64,000 nucleotides of DNA from a candidate division TM6 bacterium GW2011_GWF2_32_72 (GCA_000989525.1 LBON01000001.1:1-64000), one strand, 5' to 3'. Counted from the stretch's first letter, positions 36,541 through 46,412 are shown. Notes: a model not told the origin generated them from the sequence alone. Made by a program: numbers and translations.

Positions 36541-37054
36541 ATCTCATGGCGGAAGCAACCTCTGTTTTAGAGTAACTTAAAGAGTCCAGGGTGTCGGAGA
36601 CGCTGTTCCAGATTCCCATATTTTCTGCAACTGCTTGAGGGATATCACCAGAACTAATTTTAGAAACTTTTCTACGAAGGCTGACAACTATTTGCTCAGC
36701 CTTTTTTGTACCAATGCCATTTAATGAGCTAAGTCGCTTTTCATCCTCCGCTTGAACAGCTAATACAAACTCTTGAGCACTTATCTGACTCAAAATATTA
36801 ATCCCCATTTTAGGACCAATTCCCTGACAATCTATTATTAACAAAAACACAGCCCGTTCAAATTCAGCCTGAAATCCAAAAATAGATGGACCATTATCAG
36901 AACTCCAGTGCATATAAGTAAATAATTTTTGCTGCTTACCAACTTCAAACAAACCTGAATTGGGGACCTGAAAAGACAAACCAAACCCGCCAACTTCTAT
37001 TATTACAGATGTATCAGCAACAGCTACTACGACTCCATTAACATAATTAATCAT
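36461..37054 (-). CDS. ruvA: Holliday junction branch migration protein RuvA
   Basis: DNA-binding partner of the RuvB motor. 197 residues, normal length: N-terminal OB fold (VVVAVADTSVIIEVGGFGLSF), two helix-hairpin-helix motifs (CQGIGPKMGINILSQI; LNGIGTKKAEQIVVSLRRKV), and the C-terminal RuvB-contacting domain (LDSLSYSKTEVASAMRFI). The C-terminal 26 codons are antisense to the last codons of the ddl fusion. RuvB and RuvC are not in the window. Confidence 0.95.
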   Translation of the reverse strand: MINYVNGVVVAVADTSVIIEVGGFGLSFQVPNSGLFEVGKQQKLFTYMHWSSDNGPSIFGFQAEFERAVFLLIIDCQGIGPKMGINILSQISAQEFVLAVQAEDEKRLSSLNGIGTKKAEQIVVSLRRKVSKISSGDIPQAVAENMGIWNSVSDTLDSLSYSKTEVASAMRFIREKYAGSGCSFDQLLRYSLSFLSK

Positions 37055-37257
37055 CCCGATACTCCTTAAATCACCAAATTTTAAACTTTTGAACGTTAAA
37101 TATAGCGAATTTGTTTATTTTTCGACAAGCATTTTAATACTTTTAACACACTCTAAATTCCAAAATACGTAAAATATATGTACCACAAAAAAGATCCTAT
37201 TTAACGAACGATTACTCCCACAATAGCCGCCTCCGCCAACACAAATGCAAGTTTGTG

Positions 37258-37285
37258 TTGACAATTTATCGCCATATGATACTTT
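37258..37285 (+). promoter_or_regulatory. Promoter of tRNA-Gly
   Basis: TTGACA (37258-37263) and TACTTT (37280-37285) are 16 bases apart; transcription would start about 25 bases before the mature tRNA 5' end. Confidence 0.65.
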
Positions 37286-37317
37286 TTCAATGTTTCCTTT
37301 TTGAAATTTATAGGTAT

Positions 37318-37393
37318 GCGAGAATAGCTCAGTTGGTAGAGCGTTGCCTTGCCAAGGCAAAGGTCGCGGGTTCAAGTCCCGTTTCTCGCTCCA
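37318..37393 (+). tRNA. tRNA-Gly (anticodon GCC)
   Basis: 76 nt with a complete cloverleaf: acceptor GCGAGAA/TTCTCGC, D-arm AGCTCAGTTGGTAGAGC, anticodon stem TTGCC/GGCAA with loop TTGCCAA (anticodon GCC), T-arm GCGGGTTCAAGTCCCGT, discriminator T and an encoded CCA end. A run of seven T follows at once and probably terminates transcription. Confidence 0.97.
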
Positions 37394-37496
37394 TTTTTTT
37401 GTCTAATTTTAAAAAAACATTATTTTTGTTATACTTTTTGTATAAAATTAAATCCAAAATATAAAAATTTTACTAAACTTCGCCCAGGGAGGCATT

Positions 37497-38291
37497 ATGA
37501 AATCAATAATTGAAGAAGGGTCAACACTTTTTAAGGCCATAGAAAAAGGCTGGGAAAAAGCAGGAAAGCCCGAAGAATTTACAGTTAGAGTTTTTGAAAA
37601 AGAGGAAAGAGGCTTTTTAGGTTTTTCAAGCAAACCTGCAAAAATAGCCATCCTTTTCAACGAAGTGGAAGACGAAGAGCTGGAGCCAAGAGGGTCTAGG
37701 CAATACGGCCAAGGCAAGCCTTACCAAAAAAAACAATACAACCAACCAATGGAAAACAAAGAAATTCAAGAAGCTGTCAAACCTATTATTAAAAAAAACA
37801 ATGTTCAGCCTGATCCTGTAAGACAAGCAAGACCTCAAAAACAAGCTGAGAATACACGTCACACAGAACCTCAAAAAAAACATGAGCCATTGAAAAGCAC
37901 AGAGCAACCAAAACAACCTGAACCTATAAAGCAAACTCTTGTTCAACCAATAGCTCCTCAAAAACAGATTGAAGACGAACAACCTCAAACCACACCTGAA
38001 CCAATAAAAAAACAGGTATGGTCTGATGAAATGGTGACAACAGCTCAAACATGGCTACAAACTTCTTTAGAAGCTGCTAATCTTGAAGCATTCAAATTTA
38101 AAACTAAGGTTGATAAGTTTCATATCAAGTTTACATTTTTGGAACCTGTACTTGAAAGCAAAGATAAAGAAAAACAATTGTTCAGCAGTTTTGCATATCT
38201 TTTAATGCTAAGCCTAAGACACAAATTCAAAAGAGAATTAAGAGGCTATAAGGCTGTGATCACTTCTAATGGAAGTCAAACTCAAAATTAA
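37497..38291 (+). CDS. jag: Jag/KhpB-like protein with a degenerate RNA-binding end
   Basis: 264 residues. Residues 1-52 are a clear Jag-N domain (GSTLFKAIEKGWEKAGKP, FEKEERGFLGFSSKPAKI). A Pro/Gln/Lys-rich linker follows (about 60-175). The last 85 residues resemble the second half of a KH domain (SFAYLLMLSLRHKFKREL, YKAVI), but the GxxG loop is missing and no R3H domain follows. Normal Jag has Jag-N, KH and R3H. It lies 17 bp before mnmE, the usual order. A GGGAGG site supports the start. Confidence 0.82.
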   Translation: MKSIIEEGSTLFKAIEKGWEKAGKPEEFTVRVFEKEERGFLGFSSKPAKIAILFNEVEDEELEPRGSRQYGQGKPYQKKQYNQPMENKEIQEAVKPIIKKNNVQPDPVRQARPQKQAENTRHTEPQKKHEPLKSTEQPKQPEPIKQTLVQPIAPQKQIEDEQPQTTPEPIKKQVWSDEMVTTAQTWLQTSLEAANLEAFKFKTKVDKFHIKFTFLEPVLESKDKEKQLFSSFAYLLMLSLRHKFKRELRGYKAVITSNGSQTQN

Positions 38292-38308
38292 TATAAAAAC
38301 GAAATAAC

Positions 38309-39667
38309 ATGATCAACAACACAATAATAGCTCAATGCACACCTAAAGGTTCTGGCGCCATAGCATTAATAAGAATCTCTGGCAACAAGGCCGTCACCAT
38401 AACAGATTCTATTTCCAAACTCGCGTCAGGAAAAAAACTTTCTGAACTTGAAAGTCACACTATTCACTTTGGATGGATAACAGGCTCTAATGGAAAAAAA
38501 ATAGATCAAGTGATGTTTTTACTAATGAAGGCTCCTAAAACCTTCACCGGTGAAGACACGGTAGAAATAACCTGCCATAATAATCCATTTATAATTGAAG
38601 AAATAATAAATTTAGCAATTCAAAATGGCGCAAGAATAGCCCAACCAGGTGAATTTGCAAAACAAGCTTTTTTAAATGATAAACTCGATCTTATTCAAGC
38701 CGAAAGCATAAACGAATTAATTCATGCTCAAACACAACAAGCTTTAAAAAAATCGCTCTCTCAAACAGAAGGAAGCCTTTCTAAGTTTATTTGTGAAATA
38801 GAAGAAGATATTATTTTGGCGCTGGCACATTCTGATGCAAGCTTTGAATTTCTAGAAGAAGAAGACATTGCATTTGCACCACAGATAAAAGAAATTTTAA
38901 ATACAATTCAAAACAAAATCGCACGCATTAAACAGAATTTTGAAAAAAGACAGCTAATTAAACAAGGTGTAAAAATTGCTCTGGTTGGCGGTGTAAACGC
39001 AGGCAAATCATCTTTATTCAATGCGCTTATTGGTCAAGATAAAGCAATAGTCACAGATATTGCCGGCACAACTCGAGATACCGTTGAATCAAGTCTCTAT
39101 AAAAACGGATCTTTTTTAACGCTAGTGGATACAGCTGGAATACGAGAAACAACAGATATTGTAGAACAAAAAGGAATAGAAAAATCTATTCAGCAAGCCG
39201 CTCTAGCTGATATTATATTATTAATAACTGATGCCTCAAAAGAACCTTCTGACCAAGAAAAATCTTTATTTAATGAGCTTTTAACAAAATACCCATCAAA
39301 AATAACAACTGTTTTTCATAAAATAGACCTAAAAGACAATGCGGAACTTCATGTTGATATCAAAACATCAATAAAGGATTCAAACAGCATAGAACATTTA
39401 AAAAAACACATTGATAATAAAATAGTCAACTTGCTTACTACAGCAGATTCACCATTTTTACTCAATGAAAGACAAATCGAATTGATTGAAGATTTGGAAA
39501 AAAATATAACCGAAATTCAATCAATGTTAAAAACCAAAAGTGTTGAATATGAGCTTGTTTCATATCAACTAAAAAAATCTTTAGAAAGCCTTGCCGAAAT
39601 AACAGGTAAAACCGTATCTGAAGAATCAATGAATAAAATTTTCAAGCAATTTTGCGTTGGAAAATAA
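38309..39667 (+). CDS. mnmE: tRNA uridine-34 modification GTPase MnmE
   Basis: With MnmG it adds (carboxymethyl)aminomethyl groups to U34 of tRNAs. 452 residues: N-terminal folate-binding domain (FTGEDTVEITCHNN, AEPGEF-like AQPGEFAKQAF), the inserted GTPase domain with G1 GGVNAGKSSLFN near residue 230, G2 DIAGTTRDT, G3 DTAG, and the C-terminal FCVGK with the catalytic Cys. All motifs are intact. It follows the jag-like gene. Confidence 0.96.
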   Translation: MINNTIIAQCTPKGSGAIALIRISGNKAVTITDSISKLASGKKLSELESHTIHFGWITGSNGKKIDQVMFLLMKAPKTFTGEDTVEITCHNNPFIIEEIINLAIQNGARIAQPGEFAKQAFLNDKLDLIQAESINELIHAQTQQALKKSLSQTEGSLSKFICEIEEDIILALAHSDASFEFLEEEDIAFAPQIKEILNTIQNKIARIKQNFEKRQLIKQGVKIALVGGVNAGKSSLFNALIGQDKAIVTDIAGTTRDTVESSLYKNGSFLTLVDTAGIRETTDIVEQKGIEKSIQQAALADIILLITDASKEPSDQEKSLFNELLTKYPSKITTVFHKIDLKDNAELHVDIKTSIKDSNSIEHLKKHIDNKIVNLLTTADSPFLLNERQIELIEDLEKNITEIQSMLKTKSVEYELVSYQLKKSLESLAEITGKTVSEESMNKIFKQFCVGK

Positions 39668-39696
39668 TAACCCCTTCATACAAACAAAGGAATATC

Positions 39697-40494
39697 ATGA
39701 ATTATGAACGCATAACATCAATATTGCTAACTTTTTTTATATTTTTAATAGCAGCAGGCGCTCTTCTCTTTCAATCTTTTTATATTGTACAACCAGGATA
39801 CTCTGCTTTACAATTGCGCCTTGGTAAAATTGTAAATATGCAAAATGCAGCCGGTGGATACTTAAAGGTCCCTTTTCTTGATAAAGTAATTTTCATAAAT
39901 AATCGAATATGTAAATCCGTAATTGAAACAACTGCACTCTCTAAAGACCTACAATCTGTTTCTATCGGTGTAGCAATAAATTATCAAATTGAAAATGCAT
40001 TAAAACTTTACGAAGCTGTTGGTACAGACTTTGAAAAGGTGATAATTGATCCATTTGCGCAAGAAAGCATTAAAGCTGTTGTGGCTAAATATACAGCAGA
40101 AGATTTAATTCAATTCAGACATGAAGCAAAAGAAAAAGTAAGTCTTGAATTAAGAGACAGACTTGGAGTCCACAATATACGCTTAATTGATTTTAACTTT
40201 GTTCACTCAGATTTTTCTCCTGATTTTATAAAAGCAGTTGAAGATAAACAAATTGCAGAACAAAGCGCAAAGATGGCTAAAAACTTAACTGAAAAGGTAA
40301 AAGAAGAAGCCATTCAAACAAGAGCCAGAGCTGAAGCTGAAGCTTATGCCATGAAAATAAAAAAAGAATCCGCAACAAAAGAATTAATTGAACTTCAAAA
40401 CATAGAAGCTCAATTGAAAGCAATCAACAAGTGGGATGGCAAATTACCACAAGTCTCTGGTGGAGCAACACCATTTATTAATTTAAATAGATAA
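39697..40494 (+). CDS. SPFH/Band 7 membrane protein (HflC/prohibitin type)
   Basis: 265 residues from the ATG at 39697 with AAAGGA before it; an upstream in-frame start would overlap mnmE. One N-terminal membrane helix (ILLTFFIFLIAAGALLF), then an SPFH domain (YIVQPGYSALQLRLGKIV; RICKSVIETTALSKDLQSV), and a helical Ala/Glu-rich segment (TRARAEAEAYAMKIKKESA). These form large cage-like assemblies that enclose proteases such as FtsH. HflK/HflC usually come as a pair; here there is one gene. A terminator follows. Confidence 0.85.
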   Translation: MNYERITSILLTFFIFLIAAGALLFQSFYIVQPGYSALQLRLGKIVNMQNAAGGYLKVPFLDKVIFINNRICKSVIETTALSKDLQSVSIGVAINYQIENALKLYEAVGTDFEKVIIDPFAQESIKAVVAKYTAEDLIQFRHEAKEKVSLELRDRLGVHNIRLIDFNFVHSDFSPDFIKAVEDKQIAEQSAKMAKNLTEKVKEEAIQTRARAEAEAYAMKIKKESATKELIELQNIEAQLKAINKWDGKLPQVSGGATPFINLNR

Positions 40495-40523
40495 AACTTA
40501 AAACTATTAACTTATTAAACAAC

Positions 40524-40559
40524 AAAAAACGAGCCGAAAGAATTTCCGGCTCGTTTTTT
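40524..40559 (+). terminator. Intrinsic terminator after the SPFH gene
   Basis: AAAAAACGAGCCG and CGGCTCGTTTTTT pair with a 10-base loop. The A-run and T-run make it usable from both directions, serving also the convergent pal gene. Confidence 0.9.
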
Positions 40560-40585
40560 AATTAAATTTATACTTATTTTTTAAA

Positions 40586-41266
40586 TTACACAGACAATGT
40601 AAAGAATTCGCCGCGACGATTTCTCCATTGAGCTTTGCGATCCTTAGAAACAAGCGGTTTGCCATCAATAATTACTGGCATATCCTTACCACGTCCAACA
40701 ACTTTAATATTAGACTTTGGTATTCCAGCTTCTATAAGTTCATTAGCTATTGCACTTGCTCGTTTTTCAGATAATGCATAGTTATAAACAGAAGATCCAG
40801 CAGAATTGCAAGCGTGTGCTTCAATTACCAATGAGCCACCTTTTTTTACAATTTCTTTAGCCGCTTCTATATTTTTATTAACAACATCGGCTTGATCTTC
40901 TTTTACCCCATATTGATCAAAGTCAAAATAAACTGTCTTAAAAGAATCTGATCTTTCAACATCAACTAAATTATCTTCTACAGAAAGCTTATCATTTGAT
41001 TTTTCCAATGAAGCTACATCAAAGGCTGCGCCACCTGAATTAAGTGCTTTTGAATCAGCATCTTCTTCCAAAACAAAAGCATCTATATCTTCGTCAAAAA
41101 AGCTTTTTACTTTTTCATTATTTGTAAGAACTTTCTTTTGCTTCATCTTGTCTTTTTTTTCAACTTTTGCTGATTTGCCAGCTTTAGGCGAAGACTGTTT
41201 TTTCTTACCCCAGCAACCAGGGAGACATAGCAACATTGCTAATGATAATACAACCAATTTCTTCAT
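40586..41266 (-). CDS. pal: Peptidoglycan-associated lipoprotein (Pal/OmpA C-terminal domain)
   Basis: 226 residues from the ATG at 41266, which has AAGGAG; a longer frame upstream has no ribosome site and a poor leader. The signal ends in the lipobox LPGC. A Lys-rich linker leads to an OmpA-like peptidoglycan-binding domain (about 115-226): TVYFDFDQYGV, VIEAHACNSAGS, ALSEKRASAIANELIEAGI, IKVVGRGKDMPV. It anchors the outer membrane to the cell wall. The usual Tol genes are not next to it. Confidence 0.9.
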   Translation of the reverse strand: MKKLVVLSLAMLLCLPGCWGKKKQSSPKAGKSAKVEKKDKMKQKKVLTNNEKVKSFFDEDIDAFVLEEDADSKALNSGGAAFDVASLEKSNDKLSVEDNLVDVERSDSFKTVYFDFDQYGVKEDQADVVNKNIEAAKEIVKKGGSLVIEAHACNSAGSSVYNYALSEKRASAIANELIEAGIPKSNIKVVGRGKDMPVIIDGKPLVSKDRKAQWRNRRGEFFTLSV

Positions 41267-41451
41267 AAAACTCCTTAAGGTTTTTTGTAATAAAAAATTT
41301 CTATTATTACTTACAGAAACGGAAGTTACCACATTTTTAAAGGTTTTTCTACTCAGATTGCGCATTATTTTATATATTAAGTTAAGAAAGATAAATTTTT
41401 TAAGGGAGAGTAAAGGGTTTTAACCCTTCAAAAAATTTTTACGGGAACGAT

Positions 41452-42954
41452 ATGAAAAAAATTTTAATAAGTCAAAATACATGGCAAACAAAAATAGCCA
41501 TCTTGCGGGACGACCTCCTACAAAATATATATTTTAAATCCCACAATTCTATTAACCTGGAAAGATCTTTCTTTAAGGGAACAATTTCAAAGGTTCTTCC
41601 TGGTATTCAAACAGCTTTTGTTGATATCGGACAAGAACGTTCTGGTTTTTTACATATCTCTGAAGTGGATCGTATTTCAGGATTTACAAAAATGGAAGGC
41701 CTAGATGCCTTAGATGAGGTTGAAGAAAAAAAAGTAATTCACCACCCAATGGATATAAGCAAAATATACAAAGAAGGTGAAGAAGTTCTTGTACAAGTAA
41801 GTAAAGAACCAATATTTGAAAAGGGCGCAAAACTCACAACATGCTTTATTCTTCCAGGTAGATTCATTGTTTTAATGCCCAATATTCCAAAAATTGGCGT
41901 TTCAAAAAAAATAGCCAACAGAGATGAGCGCACAAGACTCAAAGAACTTGTAAAATCAGCACTTCCAAAAGGCATGGGCGCAATTATTAGAACAACATCA
42001 GAAGGGCGTCTTGAAAAAGATATTTCAAAAGACATAGCCTTCTTAGTAAGCACATGGCGATCAATAGAAAAGAGGTACAAAAACGCAAAGCCTGCCGAAA
42101 TGCTTTATGAAGATATTGATATTTCATTCCAAGTTGTTCGAGACAATCTGGATGAAGATGTTGAAAGCATAATTGTTAACAATAAAGACGATTTATCAAA
42201 AATATACAAATTTGTTAAAAACATAGCCCCTGAGCAGGCCTTTAAGGTCAAATTTTATGAAGAGCCACCACAATTATTCGATCACTTTGGTGTTAATGAG
42301 CAAATCGAACAAGCACTAAATAAAAAAGTGGCTTTAAAATCTGGCGGATCATTAATAATAGAATCAACAGAAGCAATGACTGTTGTAGATGTAAATACAG
42401 GCAAGTTTATTGGCAAAAAAAATCAAGAAGACACTATTTTAAAAACAAATCTAGAAGCGGCAGAAGAAACCGTTAGACAACTTAGATTAAGAAATATTGG
42501 CGGATTAATTGTTATAGATTTTATTGATATGGGATCATCTTCGAACAAACAAAAAGTTTTTAATCATCTTGAAAAAACACTTAAAGAAAGAGATAAGTTC
42601 CAATCTGTTGTTCTAAAGATTTCCGAGTTTGGACTTGTACAAATGACAAGAAAACGTTCTGGCAAGACCCTAATACAACAACTCATGGAAACATGTAACA
42701 AATGCAAAGGCCTTGGCGTTGTAAAATCAATTCAAAACATCAGTTATACAGTCTTAGAACAAGCAAAATCCCAAATGGGGACATATAAAAATAAAGAAGT
42801 AACTATTTCTCTTGGAAAACGAACCTTTGAATATATAACAAACAAGGAATACAATTCTATTCTTGATTTGGAAAAGAAATTTAATAATAAAATCACTCTA
42901 GCTGAGCAAGACAATTTATCCGACAGTCATTTTATTATTCAATTAAGCCAATAA
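41452..42954 (+). CDS. rng: Ribonuclease G/E
   Basis: Endoribonuclease for rRNA maturation and mRNA decay. 500 residues: an S1 domain at the N-terminus (GTISKVLPGIQTAFVDIGQE, RSGFLHISEVD), the 5' sensor/RNase H-like region, the DNase I-like catalytic part with the Mg site VDVNTG and IVIDFIDM, and the zinc-link CNKCKG. There is no degradosome scaffold, so it is of RNase G length. Orn in this window could finish the degradation. Confidence 0.94.
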   Translation: MKKILISQNTWQTKIAILRDDLLQNIYFKSHNSINLERSFFKGTISKVLPGIQTAFVDIGQERSGFLHISEVDRISGFTKMEGLDALDEVEEKKVIHHPMDISKIYKEGEEVLVQVSKEPIFEKGAKLTTCFILPGRFIVLMPNIPKIGVSKKIANRDERTRLKELVKSALPKGMGAIIRTTSEGRLEKDISKDIAFLVSTWRSIEKRYKNAKPAEMLYEDIDISFQVVRDNLDEDVESIIVNNKDDLSKIYKFVKNIAPEQAFKVKFYEEPPQLFDHFGVNEQIEQALNKKVALKSGGSLIIESTEAMTVVDVNTGKFIGKKNQEDTILKTNLEAAEETVRQLRLRNIGGLIVIDFIDMGSSSNKQKVFNHLEKTLKERDKFQSVVLKISEFGLVQMTRKRSGKTLIQQLMETCNKCKGLGVVKSIQNISYTVLEQAKSQMGTYKNKEVTISLGKRTFEYITNKEYNSILDLEKKFNNKITLAEQDNLSDSHFIIQLSQ

Positions 42955-43042
42955 TATTACAATATATTAATACCATACAGTACTATTTTATTTTACCTGT
43001 ATGCTAAATCTTTAAAGCCTATGAAAAACAAAAGGAATCGGA

Positions 43043-44500
43043 ATGTCCAGCAATAGTATTTTAGAAAAATATCCAAATTACAAAACTGATATTGGTATTG
43101 AAATTCACGTCCAATTAACAACCAAAAGTAAAATTTTTTGTTCATGCCCCAACACAATAAATCCTCAGCCTAATTCTACTATCTGCCAGGTTTGTGCGGG
43201 GTATCCAGGAGTTCTTCCTGTTTTAAATAAAGAAGTTGTTAATATGGCAATTATGGCAGGACTAGCGACAAACTGCACAATTAATAAAATTTCTGAATTT
43301 GATAGAAAGCATTATTTTTATCCAGATCTTCCAAAAGGTTATCAAATTACCCAAGGCAAAAAACCCATATGCAACAACGGCTACATTGAAATTACAAAAG
43401 AAGATGGAACAACTAAAAAAGTTCGAATAAATAGAATTCATATAGAAGAAGATGCGGGCAAAAACACACATTCAGATGCAAGCCTAGAAAGTTTTGTAGA
43501 TTTAAATAGAGCCGGAACACCTTTACTAGAAATAGTTACAGAACCAGACATAGAAAGCGCGCATGAAGCAAGAGAATATTTAAAAAATCTAAGACTCATT
43601 GTTCAACACCTTGGGATATGCACAGGCAATATGGAAGAAGGTGCATTTAGAGGTGACACAAATATATCCGTTCGAAAAAAAGATAGCCTCAAATTAGGTA
43701 CTAAGTGTGAACTTAAAAATATTAACTCATTCAAATTTATATCTGATGCAATAGAATATGAAATTGAAAGACAAATTATAGCAATTGAATCTGGTGAAAA
43801 AATTCTGCAAGAAACACGACTTTGGGATTCAAAAGAAAAGAAAACATTTGTAATGCGCGTTAAGGGCGAAGCAGCCGATTACAGATATCTAAACGACCCA
43901 GATATGCCTATATTAGAAATTCAAGAAACATGGATAAAAGAAATTCAAAAATCAATGCCAGAGCTTCCGCAAGAAAAAAAAGAAAAACTAAAAAAAGACT
44001 TTGGTCTTTCTGATTATGAGGCAAATATACTTTTAAATGAACGAGAAATTTCTACTTTTTTTGAAACATGTTTTAAAATTAATCCAAGCAAACAATTAAT
44101 AAATTGGATATTGCGAGATCTAATTGGTTTTTTAAAAGAAGAAAAAATTCTACTCGCAGAATCTAAAATCACACCAGAATTAATGGCAAATTTCACAAAG
44201 CTTCTTGATGATGGAAAAATAAATTCTAGAGTTGCAAAAGAAGTATTTGATGAATTTATTAAAACAGGAGAAGTCCCTTCAGATATAGTTAAAAACAAAG
44301 GACTTGAATCTATTACTTCTGTTAATGAAATAGAAAAAATCATAAAACAAATCATCGCCTCAAATCCAAAACAACTTGAAGAATATAAATCAGGCAAAAC
44401 AAAATTATTTGGATTCTTTGTTGGAAAAACAATGGAAGCCACTGCTGGAAAATGTGATCCTAAAATACTTCAAGAATTACTACATAAATATTTAAATTAA
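43043..44500 (+). CDS. gatB: Aspartyl/glutamyl-tRNA amidotransferase subunit B
   Basis: Kinase/tRNA-binding subunit of GatCAB, which converts Glu-tRNA-Gln and/or Asp-tRNA-Asn. 485 residues. The family signature is strong: IGIEIHVQLTTKSKIFC, CPNTIN..CQVCAGYPGVLPVLN with four zinc-binding Cys, FDRKHYFYPDLPKGYQI, and the C-terminal YqeY-like helical domain. gatA and gatC are not in the window. It implies that at least one of GlnRS and AsnRS is missing. A GGAA site lies before the ATG. Confidence 0.97.
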   Translation: MSSNSILEKYPNYKTDIGIEIHVQLTTKSKIFCSCPNTINPQPNSTICQVCAGYPGVLPVLNKEVVNMAIMAGLATNCTINKISEFDRKHYFYPDLPKGYQITQGKKPICNNGYIEITKEDGTTKKVRINRIHIEEDAGKNTHSDASLESFVDLNRAGTPLLEIVTEPDIESAHEAREYLKNLRLIVQHLGICTGNMEEGAFRGDTNISVRKKDSLKLGTKCELKNINSFKFISDAIEYEIERQIIAIESGEKILQETRLWDSKEKKTFVMRVKGEAADYRYLNDPDMPILEIQETWIKEIQKSMPELPQEKKEKLKKDFGLSDYEANILLNEREISTFFETCFKINPSKQLINWILRDLIGFLKEEKILLAESKITPELMANFTKLLDDGKINSRVAKEVFDEFIKTGEVPSDIVKNKGLESITSVNEIEKIIKQIIASNPKQLEEYKSGKTKLFGFFVGKTMEATAGKCDPKILQELLHKYLN

Positions 44501-44526
44501 AATATCACATGTAAATTTAAAACAAT

Positions 44527-44557
44527 AAAAAAGCCGGATATTTTATCCGGCTTTTTT
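44527..44557. terminator. Bidirectional terminator between gatB and the phosphoesterase gene
   Basis: AAAAAAGCCGGATA and TATCCGGCTTTTTT form a stem with a short loop. It lies between two convergent genes and has an A-run on one arm and a T-run on the other. Confidence 0.9.
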
Positions 44558-44566
44558 ATTTTATTT

Positions 44567-45940
44567 TCAACCTATTAAAATGCCCTTGCTTCTGAGCAAA
44601 TTAAAATAATCTTTATCCGCACCTTCAGGCGCCAGAAGTTTACCATCCTCATTTTCTTCTAATAAAATTTCACTTGAATTAGGATCAAGTTCTTTATAAT
44701 TCATTCGAACCTCTTTAGCATCTGATTTATATATAGCACCCTTGCTGTTCCTAAATTCAACATCTAAACCACCAGCTCCATTATTCAAAGCAGGATGATA
44801 TTTACACACAGCAAACTCTCCACCCGCACAACAAATAACTGGAATGTTATGCCATGTATCATAAAAAGTTTCATGATCATGCCCAACAACCAAACCTATC
44901 ACATTAAAATTTTCTATAACCCTATAAAATGCATCTTTTTCTTTATTAAACCACCAGTTACTCATTTTACCAACAGGTGGATAATGGAAAAAAATAACAA
45001 TAGGAGTTTTATACTGTTTTAAATTTTTATTTTTCAATTGCGCCACTGGTTGTTTTAATAAATCTTGAGCAGCTACTAAAGCCAAATCAGTCTTTAAAAA
45101 ATCAAGCGAATTTATATTACGTTTTTCATCAACCCATGTATTATATGGAGCTAAACCGCAACAAACAAAATGAACACCGTCTATATCAAAAGAATAAAAC
45201 AAATTGCCATGCTTTTTTAAAAGAAAATCTACTGCAGCAGTTGTACCGCCAAACCGTGGTGAACCCAAATACACATCATGATTTCCAACACAAAGATATA
45301 TACTACAATCTTTACTAAAGCACGCTTTTTCAAGAGGATTAAACCAATACTTCTCAAACGCCAGCAAGCTATCATTTTTACCCATCTTATCTGTATGAAC
45401 TAAGTCGCCCGTCATAATAATAGCTCTACAACCATTATATTGCTTCATATAATCAATTATTGCGCCAACGTTTTCTATTTTGTTTTGACGACCAAGACAT
45501 TTGGTTGGATCTAAAATATCATCCCAACATTTTTTTGCATTATCACCTTTTTTACCCAAACAAATAACTTCTGCCTTAGCCTTTAAAACGTTCTTAAATG
45601 CAATCTCTTTATCCTTTTCACTCTTAGATCGATCATATGCTTTTAAATCACTTGCTGCATGAACATCTCCCACCCCAAAAAAATAAAAAGGGGCATCTGC
45701 TAACATAAAATGCTCAACCAACAACCCCTTTAAAATGTTTTTTATTTTTTGTAAATCATTCTGAATTGAGTTAGCTATTGTTAATTTAAAATCCGATAGT
45801 TCATCAAGTAACGATAAGCCAGAATTTAAACTTATATTTATAATTATTTCACCATCTTTTGTCTTAACATCCACAACGTCATCGCAATAACACATACATG
45901 ATGAAAACAAAAAAACAGAAATTATTATTTTTAAATTCAT
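44567..45940 (-). CDS. Exported calcineurin-like metallophosphoesterase
   Basis: 457 residues with a signal peptide (MNLKIIISVFLFSSCMCYC). The two-metal site is complete: GDVHAASD, MTGDLVH, CVGNHDVYLG, FFHYPP and VGHDHETF. The arrangement matches extracellular acid phosphatases and phosphodiesterases. A conserved-looking Cys/Gly stretch (CCAGGEFAVC) may be disulfide-bonded. Substrate unknown: phosphomonoesters, nucleotides or phospholipids are all possible. GGAG precedes the ATG. Confidence 0.87.
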   Translation of the reverse strand: MNLKIIISVFLFSSCMCYCDDVVDVKTKDGEIIINISLNSGLSLLDELSDFKLTIANSIQNDLQKIKNILKGLLVEHFMLADAPFYFFGVGDVHAASDLKAYDRSKSEKDKEIAFKNVLKAKAEVICLGKKGDNAKKCWDDILDPTKCLGRQNKIENVGAIIDYMKQYNGCRAIIMTGDLVHTDKMGKNDSLLAFEKYWFNPLEKACFSKDCSIYLCVGNHDVYLGSPRFGGTTAAVDFLLKKHGNLFYSFDIDGVHFVCCGLAPYNTWVDEKRNINSLDFLKTDLALVAAQDLLKQPVAQLKNKNLKQYKTPIVIFFHYPPVGKMSNWWFNKEKDAFYRVIENFNVIGLVVGHDHETFYDTWHNIPVICCAGGEFAVCKYHPALNNGAGGLDVEFRNSKGAIYKSDAKEVRMNYKELDPNSSEILLEENEDGKLLAPEGADKDYFNLLRSKGILIG

Positions 45941-46145
45941 ATTTATCTCCTATTAAAAAACAACCCAATCTAAACTTTTTAAAAGTTTCATTTTCTCCGT
46001 ATTTAAGTCAATAGTTTTTATATATACATTAAACAAACGCTCAACATTCACTTTAAAATAAACTTATTTTTACAAACTATAGATCTCGGCCAAAGAAAAA
46101 TGATAGACTTTTTTAAATCAAAAAATTTATTACAGGGAGAAAAAA

Positions 46146-46412
46146 ATGATGTGGGCCCAAAACTACTTATTATTTATATTATCTTTTTTCTGCACAACAT
46201 CATTTGTAGGCCTTGGCTATTCAATAATTACACATCTAAAAACACAAATTAAATGTAACAAACAAGAATTAAAAACCAATGAACAATCTAAAAATAAAAC
46301 TACCCGCGTTGAAATGAACCTCGCAAACCAGCTTTTACAAATAAGTAATTTTATTGATACATCTCTATTAAAAAAGGAAGTACATGAATACAAAAGTATA
46401 TTATCGAATTAA
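46146..46412 (+). CDS. Small membrane protein of unknown function
   Basis: 88 residues: one hydrophobic helix (about 6-28, LLFILSFFCTTSFVGLGYSI), then a Lys/Asn-rich hydrophilic tail with a helical end (NLANQLLQISNFIDTSLLKKEV). The start has a GGGAG site. Its last 29 bases overlap a second tiny membrane protein frame at 46384. No family recognised. Confidence 0.6.
   Translation: MMWAQNYLLFILSFFCTTSFVGLGYSIITHLKTQIKCNKQELKTNEQSKNKTTRVEMNLANQLLQISNFIDTSLLKKEVHEYKSILSN

Noticed and set aside
37115-37375. An 86-codon minus-strand frame over tRNA-Gly
   Set aside because: It is the antisense of the tRNA and its promoter, with no ribosome site or protein-like composition.
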